Below are positions 38,101-50,100 of a stretch of 64,000 bases of DNA, in pieces. The translations under genes and the position numbers were made by a program. This DNA comes from Apoderus coryli (lineage: Eukaryota > Arthropoda > Insecta > Coleoptera > Attelabidae): assembly GCA_911728435.2 (NCBI GenBank), contig OU452214.1:11658105-11722104 (forward strand). Direction: 5' to 3'. The notes under the pieces were generated by a model. That model saw only the letters and a list, made by a program, of their open reading frames with translations, was not told the origin of the DNA and ran no database searches. Numbering within the stretch: the stretch's first letter is position 1; the number at the start of each line of letters is the position of its first letter.

Positions 38101-41100
38101 ACAAAATTTATTCCTCAGGTTTTTTAAACATTTAACTAATAACTATTGCTCACTCAGGTTTTTTTACAGTACAATCATTCATTTAATGGAGGTTTTCCAC
38201 GAGAAACTTAATTCCTCAGGTTTTTTTAAAACATTAACTAAGAATTACTGCTGCTTTACCCTCTCAGGGTTTTTTACAGTTCAATTATTTATTTAATGGG
38301 GGGGGGGGTTTTAATGACTTTATTCCTCAGGTTTTTTTAAACATTTAACTAAGAATTACTGCTGTTTTACTGCCTCAGGTTTTTTTTACAGTACAATTAA
38401 TTCAAGGTTTTTAACGATAAAATTTATTACTCAGGTTTTTTTTAACATTTAACTAAGAATTACTGCTGTTTTACTTCCTGAGGTTTTTTTACAGTACAAT
38501 TATTCATTAATTGGAGGTTTCCAACGACAAAATTTATTCCTCAGGTTTTTTAAACATTTAACTAATAACTATTGCTCACTCAGGTTTCTTTCACAGTACA
38601 ATCATCCATTTAATGGAGGTTTTCAACGATAAACTTAATTCCTGAGGTTTTTTTAAAACATTGAACTAATAATTACTGATGCTTTATCCACTCAGGGTTT
38701 TTTACTCTACAATTATTCATTTAATGGAGGTTTCCAACGACAAAATTTATTCCTCAGGTTTTTTACACATTTAACTATTCACTATTGCTCCCTCAGGTTT
38801 TTTTTACAGTGCAATCATTCATTTAATGGAGGTTTTCAACGATAAACTTAATTCCTGAGGTTTTTCTAAAACATTTAACTAAGAATTACTGCTGCTTTAC
38901 CCTCTCAGGGTTTTTTTCACTACAATTATTCATTTCATGGAGGTTTCCAACGACAAAATTTATTCCTCAGGTGTTTTTTTACACATTTATCTAATAACTA
39001 TTGCTCCCTCAGGTTTTTTACAGTACAATCATTCATTTAATGGAGTTTTTCAACGATAAACTTAATTCCTCAGGTTTTTTTTAAACATTCAACTAATAAC
39101 TATTGCTCCCTCAGGTTTTTTGTACAGTACAATCATTCAATTAATGGAGGTTTTCAACGATAAACTTAATTCCTCAGGTTTTTTTAACGTTTAACTAATA
39201 ACTATTACTGCTTTACTCCCTCAGGTTTTTTTTACAGTACAATCATTCATTTAATGGAGTTTTTCAACGATAAACTTAATTCCTCAGTTTTTTTTTAAAC
39301 ATTTAACTAAGAATTACTGCTGCTTTACCCTCTCAGGGTTTTTTACAGTTCAATTATTTATTTAATGGGGGGGGGGGGTTTTAATGACTTTATTCCTCAG
39401 GTTTTTTTAAACATTTAACTAAGAATTACTGCTGTTTTACTGCCTCAGGTTTTTTTTACAGTACAATTAATTCAAGGTTTTTAACGATAAAATTTATTAC
39501 TCAGGTTTTTTTTAACATTTAACTAAGAATTACTGCTGTTTTACTTCCTGAGGTTTTTTTACAGTACAATTATTCATTAATTGGAGGTTTCCAACGACAA
39601 AATTTATTCCTCAGGTTTTTTAAACATTTAACTAATAACTATTGCTCACTCAGGTTTCTTTCACAGTACAATCATTCATTTAATGGAGGTTTTCAACGAT
39701 AAACTTAATTCCTGAGGTTTTTTTAAAACATTGAACTAATAATTACTGATGCTTTATCCACTCAGGGTTTTTTACTCTACAATTATTCATTTAATGGAGG
39801 TTTCCAACGACAAAATTTATTCCTCAGGTTTTTTACACATTTAACTATTCACTATTGCTCCCTCAGGTTTTTTTTACAGTGCAATCATTCATTTAATGGA
39901 GGTTTTCAACGATAAACTTAATTCCTGAGGTTTTTCTAAAACATTTAACTAAGAATTACTGCTGCTTTACCCTCTCAGGGTTTTTTTCACTACAATTATT
40001 CATTTCATGGAGGTTTCCAACGACAAAATTTATTCCTCAGGTGTTTTTTTACACATTTATCTAATAACTATTGCTCCCTCAGGTTTTTTACAGTACAATC
40101 ATTCATTTAATGGAGTTTTTCAACGATAAACTTAATTCCTCAGGTTTTTTTTAAACATTCAACTAATAACTATTGCTCCCTCAGGTTTTTTGTACAGTAC
40201 AATCATTCAATTAATGGAGGTTTTCAACGATAAACTTAATTCCTCAGGTTTTTTTAACGTTTAACTAATAACTATTACTGCTTTACTCCCTCAGGTTTTT
40301 TTTACAGTACAATCATTCATTTAATGGAGTTTTTCAACGATAAACTTAATTCCTCAGTTTTTTTTTAAACATTTAACTAAGAATAACTGCTGCTTTACCC
40401 TCTCAGGGTTTTTTACAGTACAATCATTCATTTAATGGAGGTTTTCAACGATAAACTTATTTCTTCAGGTTTTTTTAAACATTTAACTAATAATTACTGC
40501 TGCTTTCCTCTCAGGGTTTTTTACAGTAAAATTATTCATTCAATGAACGGTTTTTAACGATAAACTTAATTCCTCAGGTTTTTTTTAAACATTCAACTAA
40601 TAACTATTACTGCTTTACTCCCTCAGGTTTTTTTTTACAGTACAATCATTCATTTAATGGAGGTTTTCAACGATAAACTTAATTCCTCAGGTTTTTTTAA
40701 AACATTTAACTAAGAATAACTGCTGCTTTACCCTCTCAGGGTTTTTTACAGTACAATCATTCATTTAATGGAGGTTTTCAACGATAAACTTATTTCCTCA
40801 GGTTTTTTTAAACATTTAACTAATAATTACTGCTGCTTTACCCTCTCAGGGTTTTTTTACACTACAATTATTCATTTAATGGAGGCTTCCAGACAAAATT
40901 TATTCCTCAGGTTTTTTACACATTTAACTAATAACTATTGCTCCCTCAGGTTTTTTGTACAGTACAATCATTCAATTAATGGAGGTTTTCAACGATAAAC
41001 TTAATTCCTCAGGTTTTTTTAAAACATTTAACTAATAATTACTGCTGATTTACCGTCTCAGGGTTTTTTACACTACAATTATTCATTTAATGGAGGCTTC

Positions 41101-44100
41101 CAACGAAAAAATTTATTCCTCAGGTTTTTTACACATTTAACTAATAACTATTGCTCCCTCAGGGTTTTTTTACAGTACAATCATTCATTTAATGGAGGTT
41201 TTCAACGATAAACTTAATTCCTCAGGTTTTTTTAAAACATTTAACTAAGAATAACTGCTGCTTTACCCTCTCAGGGTTTTTTACAGTACAATTATTCATT
41301 TAATGGAGGTTTTCAACGATAAACTTAATTCCTCACGTTTTTTTAAAACGTTTAACTAAGAATTACTGCTGCTTTACCCTCTCAGGGTTTTTTACACTAC
41401 AATTGTTCATTTAATGGAGGTTTCCAACGACAAAATTTATTCCTCAGGTTTTTTAAACATTTAACTAATAACTATTGCTCCCTCAGGGTTTTTTTACAGT
41501 ACAATCATTCATTTAATGGAGGTTTTCAACGATAAACTTAATTCCTCAGGTTTTTTTAAAACATTTAAATAAGAATTACTGCTGCTTTACCCTCTCAGGG
41601 TTTTTCACACTACAATTATTCATTTAATGGAGGTTTCCAACGACAAAATGTATTCCTCAGGTTTTTTTACACATTTAACTAACAACTACTGCTCCCTTAA
41701 GTTTTTTTACACTACAATCATTCATTTAATGGTTTTCAACGATAAACTTCCTTCCTCAGGTTTTTTTAATACATTTAACTGAGAATTACTGCTGCTTTAC
41801 CCTCTCAGGGTTTTTTACACTACAATTATTCATTTAATGGAGGTTTCCAACGACAAAATGTATTCCTCAGGTTTTTTTACACATTTAACTAACAACTACT
41901 GCTCCCTTAAGTTTTTTTACACTACAATCATTCATTTAATGGTTTTCAACGATAAACTTCCTTCCTCAGGTTTTTTTAATACATTTAACTGAGAATTACT
42001 GCTGCTTTACCCTCTCAGGGTTTTTTACACTACAATTATTCATTTAATGGAGGTTTCCAACAACAAAATTTATTCCTCAGGTTTTTTAAACATTTAACGA
42101 ATAACTATTGCTCCCTCAGGTTTTTTTTACAGTACAATCATTCATTTAATGGAGGTTTTCAACGATAAACTTAATTCCTTAGGTTTTTTTAAACATTTAA
42201 CTAAGAATTACTACTTTACTCCCTCAGGGTTTTTTACACTACAATTATTCATTTAATGGAGGCTTCCAACGACAAAATTTATTCCTCCGGTTTTTTACAC
42301 ATTTAACTAATAACTATTGCTCCCTCATGTTTTTTGTACAGTACAATCATTCATTTGATGGAAGTTTTCAACGATAAATTTAATTCCTCAGGTTTTTTTT
42401 ATAACCATTGCTGCTTTACTCCCTCATGGTTTTTTTACAGTACAATTATTCATTTAATGGAGGTTTTCAAGGATAAACTTAATTCCTCAGGTTTTTTTAA
42501 AACGTTTAACTAAGAATTACTGCTGCTTTACCCTCTCAGGGTTTTTTACACTACAATTGTTCATTTAATGGAGGTTTCCAACGACAAAATTTATTCCTCA
42601 GGTTTTTTAAACATTTAACTAATAACTATTGCTCCCTCAGGGTTTTTTTACAGTACAATCATTCATTTAATGGAGGTTTTCAACGATAAACTTAATTCCT
42701 CAGGTTTTTTTAAAACATTTAACTAAGAATTACTGCTGCTTTACCCTATCAGGGTTTTTTACACTACAATTATTCATTTAATGGAGGTTTCCAACGACAA
42801 AATGTATTCCTCAGGTTTTTTTACACATTTAGCTAATAACTATTGCTCCCTTAGGTTTTTTTTTACAGTACAATCATTCATTTAATAGAGGTTTTCAACG
42901 ATAAACTTAATTCCTCAGGTTTTTTTAAAACATTTAATTAAGAATTACTCCTGCTTTACCCTCTCAGGGTTTTTTTACAGTACAATTATTCATTTAATGG
43001 AGGTTTCCAACGCCAAATTTTATTCCTCAGGTTTTTTTTACACATTTAACTAATAACTATTGCTCCCTCAGGGTTTTTTACGGTTCAATTATTCATTTAA
43101 TGGGGGTTTTTAATGATAAACTTTATTCCTCAGGTTTTTTTTAAAGATTTAACTAATAATTACTGCTGCTTTCCTCTCAGGGTTTTTTACAGTACAATTA
43201 TTCATTCAATCGAGGATTTTAACGATAAACTTAATTCCTCAGGTTTTTTTTTAAACATAATTGCCGTACTATTCCTTCAGGGTTTTTTACAGAACAATAA
43301 TTATTTTCAGAGGTATTGAGGAAGTACCTGAATCCACTGAATCATTCACCGTGACATCGGGCATCGATCAAAACAATGTTGCTGGACAATTTGACAACGT
43401 TGAACCTGAGTATTACATAGCCAACTATGCGTATCAATCGCAGGAGCCGGGCGATTTGATTTTTAATGCTGGTGATGTGATTGGAGTTTATAAGAAGGAC
43501 GGTGATTGGTGGACGGGGAAATTAAACGACAGTGTCGGTATATTTCCGAGTAATTATGTGCAGAAAGTTGATGTGGTAAGTTTATTTGTATTTCAGTTTT
43601 CTGTTTTGGAGCTTTTTTTGTTGTATTAATATTGATGTGCTATTTTGATTCGTAATAATACTTTAACAAAAACCTCACCGGGAATTCAACAAGTCATCAT
43701 GTCTTCGGCGGTTGTTTATTAAAGAGATTTTACTTCGCTATTAAGAAAAACTCTTTGCCTCCCCTCAGGTGTTTTTTTAAAGGAATATTTGTCGACATTA
43801 CGGTGCGTTAATCTGCTTCCTCAGGGTTTTATTAAAAATAATTTTGGCAACGATTCGTTAAGAAAATTCAAAACGTGATTTAAACTAAACTCTGCGGCGT
43901 TCTCAGGTTTTTATTTATTTTTTTAAATGATTCATTAACCAGAATCGCTTTTCTAGTCCAGCTAGTCTTGAAATGATTTTCTAAAGCAGAGGCTATCATA
44001 CAGGACCTAATCAAGACCTAAGAAACTATCCTTAATGACACTGTTCTCGAATGTCGTTTGGCATGTAGATAGCCCTTCATAATATTATTGTCCTGCGTGA

Positions 44101-47100
44101 ATATCACGACCCCTTTAGTAGCAGATCAGATTTTTTAATTAAGTAACGATTCTTTAACCGAAAATGGATTTTTACTCAGGTTTTTTTTTTTTAATTAAGT
44201 AACGATTCTTTAACCGAAATGGATTTTTACTCAGGTTTTTTTTTTTTTAATTAAGTAACGATCCTTTAACCGGAAATGGATTTTTACTCAGGTTTTTTTT
44301 TTAAATTAAGTAACGATTCTTTAACCTAAAACGGATTTTTTCCTCAGGTTTTTTTTGTAAATTAAGTAACGATTCTTTAACCGAAAATGGATTTTTTCCT
44401 CAGGTTTTTTTTGTAAATTAAGTAACGATTCTTTAACCGAAAATGGATTTTTTCCTCAAGTTTTTTTTTTGTAAATTAGGTAACGATTCTTTAACCGAAA
44501 ATGGTTTTTCTCCTCAGGTTTTTTTGTAAATTAAGTAACGATTCTTTAACCGGAAATGGATTTTTACTCAGGTTTTTTTTTTAAATTAAGTAACGATTCT
44601 TTAACCGAAAACGGATTTTTTCCTCAGGTTTTTTTTTTAATTAAGTAACGATTCTTTAACCGAAAACGGATTTTTTCCTCAGGTTTTTTTTGTAAATTAA
44701 GTAACGATTCTTTAACCGAAATGGATTTTTACTCAGGTTTTTTTTTTAAATTAAGTAACGATTCTTTAACCGGAAATGGATTTTTATTCAGGTTTTTTTT
44801 TAAAATTAAGTAACGATTCTTTAACCGAAAACGGATTTTTTCCTCAGGTTTTTTTTGTAAATTAAGTAACGATTCTTTAATCGAAAATGGATTTTTTCCT
44901 CAGGTTTTTTTTGTAAATTAAGTAACGATTCTTTAACCGAAAATGGATTTTTTTCTTCGGGTTTTTTTTTTTTTTTAAATTAAGTAACGATTCTTTAACC
45001 GAAAATGGATTTTTACTCAGGTTTTTTTTTTAAATTAAGTAACGATTCTTTAACCGGAAATGGATTTTTACTCAGGTTTTTTTTTTAAATTAAGTAACGA
45101 TTCTTTAACCGAAAATGGATTTTTACTCAGGTTTTTTTTTTAAAATTAAGTAACGATTCTTTAACCGGAAATGGATTTTTACTCAGGTTTTTTTTTTAAA
45201 TTAAGTAACGATTCTTTAACCGAAAACGGATTTTTTCCTCAGGTTTTTTTTTTAAATTAAGTAACGATTCTTTAACCGAAAATGGATTTTACTCAGGTTT
45301 TTTTTTAAAATTAAGTAACAATTCTTTAACCGAAAATGGATTTTACTCAGGTTTTTTTAAAATTAAGTAACGATTCTTTAACCGAAAATGGATTTTACTC
45401 AGGTTTTTTTTTAAATTAAGTAACAATTCTTTAACCGAAAATGGATTTTACTCAGGTTTTTTTAAATTAAGTAACGATTCCTTAACCGAAAATGGATTTT
45501 TACTCAGGTTTTTTTTTTTAAATTAAGTAACGATTATTTAACCGAAAATAGATTTTTTCCTCAGGTTTTTTTAAAATTAAGTAACGATTCCTTAACCGAA
45601 AATGGATTTTTACTCAGGTTTTTTGTCTAAAAAATTAAGTAACGATTATTTAACCGAAAATAGATTTTTTTCCTCAGGTTTTTTTTAAATTAAGTAACGA
45701 TTCCTTAACCGAAAATGGATTTTTACTCAGGTTTTTTTTAAAAAAAATTAAGTAACGATTATTTAACCGAAAATAGATTTTTTCCTCAGGTTTTTTTTAA
45801 ATTAAGTAACGATTCTTTAACCGAAAATGGATTTTTACTCAGGTTTTTTTTTTTAAATTAAGTAACGATTCTTTAACCGAAAATGGATTTTTATTAAAAA
45901 AATTAAGTAACGATTTGTTATCCGAAAATAGATTTTTCTCCTCAGGTTTTTTTAAATTAAGTAACGATTCGTTAATAAAAATGTTCTGCCATTTTGTACA
46001 AATACTGCTGTGTTTAAAATGTGTGTTACTGTTTCGCTTTAAACCATAATAATACCTCACCTAGACTTCCACAAGTCCATCAGTTGTCGCTCAAAGTATT
46101 GAGAGTTCAGCTGCACAGCAGGACACAGTAGCTCCAACTGAACAAAGCGGTTTTGGAGTTTCTGCTGCAGCGATCACTTCGGCTTTGGAGAGTGTCCAAA
46201 ACGCGCAGGTCGATAATGAAGTGTCGCAAATCAACGAGAACAAACATCCGAACATTGCTGAGCCTCGGCCATTGGACAGTGCGAGTATTTCGTCTGCTAC
46301 GCAGGTTTGTCTTTGTCTACTACTATGTAATGTGCTAATCAAGGGAGAACAATAACAGCGCGGAGTCTGATTATGAAAATGTTTCTCACTAGGTCAAGGG
46401 TAAGAAGCCTGAAATCGCCTCCGTGATAGCCCCATACCAAGCCACAAGTCCTGAACAATTATCGCTAGCTCGAGGCCAATTGATTATGATTAGGAAAAAG
46501 ACGGATTCAGGATGGTGGGAGGGTGAGTTGCAAGCCAAAGGGAGGAAACGTCAAGTGGGATGGTTCCCCGCTAGTTATGTGAAGGTGTTGAACAGTTCTG
46601 GAAAGATTAGTGGCCGGACAACGCCTGTGAGCACAACTAGAATGCAGCAGGAAGTTGTTATAGGTAATATTTTGAATTTTCTTTTGTAGGATCTTTTTTT
46701 TGTGACGATCTTTTTTACTAAACAACGATTTAGTTACCGAAACTATAATATCTGTTTTCCTCAGGTTTTTTTTTTTACTGAAAATGTTTTTCAGGCAGAA
46801 AATCGATAACCAAAAGTCTTTGCTTCCCTCAGTTTTTTTTTTTAATTAACTTAAGATTCCTTAAACAACGATTATATAAAAAATTCTATTTTCTCTTAGG
46901 TTAGATTTGTTTTCTTAGTGTTTTTTTTAAACAACAATCCTTTCACCAAAAGGGCCTCGCGATCTCAGGTTCCTTATTACAAATTCTTCTTCTTCCTTTT
47001 GCCCGACGACCTAAAGGTTTTTATTCAAGCAATTATTTGTTATCAAATGATTGTTAACGAAGACTGTGTGTTTGAGAATTACTGCTGCTTTACCCTCTCA

Positions 47101-50100
47101 GGGTTTTTTACGCTACAATTATTCATTTAATGGAGGTTTCCAACGACAAAATTTATTCCTCAGGTTTTTTAAACATTTAACTAATCACTATTGCTTCCTC
47201 AGGTTTTTTTTACAGTACAATCATTCATTTAATGGAGGTTTTCAACGATAAACTTAATTCCTCAGGTTTTTTTAAAACATTTAATTAAGAATTACTGCTG
47301 CTTTACCCTCTCAGGGTTTTTTACACTACAATTATTCATTTAATGGAGGTTTCCAACGACAAAATTTATTCCTCAGGTTTTTTAAACATTTAACTAATCA
47401 CTATTGCTTCCTCAGGTTTTTTTTACAGTACAATCATTCATTTAATGGAGGTTTTCAACGATAAAATTTATTCCTCAGGTTTTTTAAACATTTAACTAAT
47501 CACTATTGCTTCCTCAGGTTTTTTTTACAGTACAATCATTCATTTAATGGAGGTTTTCAACGATAAACTTAATTCCTCAGGTTTTTTTAAAACATTTAAT
47601 TAAGAATTACTGCTGCTTTACCCTCTCAGGGTTTTTTACGCTACAATTATTCATTTAATGGAGGTTTCCAACGACAAAATTTATTCCTCAGGTTTTTTAA
47701 ACATTTAACTAATCACTATTGCTTCCTCAGGTTTTTTTTACAGTACAATCATTCATTTAATGGAGGTTTTCAACGATAAACTTAATTCCTCAGGTTTTTT
47801 TAAAACATTTAATTAAGAATTACTGCTGCTTTACCCTCTCAGGGTTTTTTACACTACAATTATTCATTTAACCCAATAATGCCCGAGTAACTTTTTTTTC
47901 CCAATGTTGGTGAAATTTTAGTTGTTAATTACTTTTTTGCTCTACATCATGATTCTATGGGTTTCTAATTTTTGTTTTAATGTTTTCTCTGATTTTTTTA
48001 ACGTATGATATTTCATACGCTGGGTAATAATGTGCTTAAGCTAATTTTAGAAGTTATTTATTTGAAAAATCTATACAGTTATCATTAAGGAGAAGTATGA
48101 TAAGATCTGAAACAAATATTAGGATGTAACCCGACTTGACACTTGGAACATGAAAATTTTGCGCATTTTCCGCAGTAGGCACACCTCCTTTGTGTTGCTT
48201 GGCTTTCTACAAGGTGATCTAGGCGATCATATCTAACTTCCAAAAGAACGTTTCTAGAACATTTTGGCTTAGGTCCGACTAGGTAGGGAGGTGCTGTGAG
48301 AATTGCCAATACAATAGAACGAATAAATTCTAGCAGTCCCATTTTGGGAAACACAATTTTATAAAGATTCCACAGGTTAACTACCCCACCATTCAAACCA
48401 AATCTTATGAACGGCCAGTACCACTTTTTTGACCTGATTCTTGTTCTGTACAATCCACGCATCTTGTCAAAAAGGTCAACACCTCCCATGCCTTGGTTAT
48501 ACATGTCAATAAGTGTGGGTTGTTCAACTGTTACTACAGATTTGTCTTTTTTTGACCATCTCCTACAAGTGCCTTTTGTCAAACAGGCTTCTCTGTCTTC
48601 AACATTGGTAGCTACAGTCACTTGGCTGTTATCGTGCCAACGCATGACAGTAATTTTATCACTTGCCTCGTGAATTGCATACGATGATCCTCTAGCAGAT
48701 TTTTTCAAATCCTGTAGGGGTGCCTTCTCAACTCTGTCAGCTCTGATAGTTCCAATACAATTGATATTGTTAGATTTTAGCGTACGTAAGAGAGGCAGGG
48801 AGTTAAAAAAGTTATCAATATATACTGTACTTCCTCCTGGTAAATAGCCAACACACAATTTCTCTGTAACACTGGAACCCAAAGATTTGCCTTCCATCTT
48901 ATCTCCAGCGCCACAATAAGGAGTAAATTTTAGCAAATACCCTTCGCTTGTTGTTAAGCACCAAAATTTAAAGCCGTAGCGGATCGGTTTACCCTTTATG
49001 AATTGCTTCATGTGGTGGCGACCGTAGTAGGGTTCCATAGCTTCATCTAAAGAAAAAGATGACCCAAGAGGCTGAAAAAGCTTTTGTGAAACATTATTTA
49101 TTTGGTCTATAAACGGCTGAATTTTGTAGACTTTGTTTTCCTTATCGATTTTTGAATTGTCGTTAAAATGCAAGTAACGGTGAATAGACTCAAATCGGTT
49201 CCTTGAAATACTGTTGCTTACCAGAGGATTGAAAGTATCCGCTTTTGTTTCCCACATCATACGCCGATTTGGTACTTTTACATAACCTGACAACAAAAGT
49301 ATTGCAAAATATTTATAGATTTCTTGCGTGGACACCACAAAATCGTGGTTTCCCTTAGATGCTGCGTATTTTTGTGTTTCAATACAAATATACGAGATAA
49401 ACGCTTCATCATACATCATTTTGAACAAGTCTATAGGCTTCAAATTTTCGTCTCTTATTCGTTTTACTATATCTGGTTCCGAAAATTTGGGTATTTTTTT
49501 CTTTTCTTTTATTTGTTCCAAATTTATACTGTGCCATTTTGCCTTTTTTTTCGCGGAAAACTTTATTTTGAATCGCTTCGCTAACGGGATTTCATCATCT
49601 GAGGAAAATATATCATCGCTTTTGTATACTATTTTTGAGGCTGATTCACCCTCTATGTTATCTTCAGCTCGATCTTCAGAAGTATCAGGTAAATCTTTGT
49701 CCTCTTCAGTTTCGCAGTTTGCTTTAGAGTCCTGAATATTGTATTTTTGCCTATCCTGTGTAACACATATTACATCCATTGGTTGTTTCAAAACTCCTTT
49801 TCCGACATCTCGTAAACTGAAGGCTCCTTCGTCGTCACTTGGTGCGTCGTCAATATCACTATCCAAACCATCCTCAGGAGGATAAAGTACTAACTGAATT
49901 TCATTCGCGTTTTTTACGTCTTCGTAACATTCGTCATCTGAAGACAGGGATTCTAAGTAATTGAGCAATTCTTCGGCATCCATTAGATTGTCCAAATCAT
50001 ACTTTTTCCTGCGAAGCGAGAAATTTAGAATATTAGTATTTGTATAATTATATAATATAAAAATACGAACTACGCATTGCCACTTTTAGGTTTAAATTTT

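Noticed and set aside
48407..49735. Plus-strand frames inside the piggyBac-like element
   Set aside because: Shadows of the intact minus-strand transposase gene.
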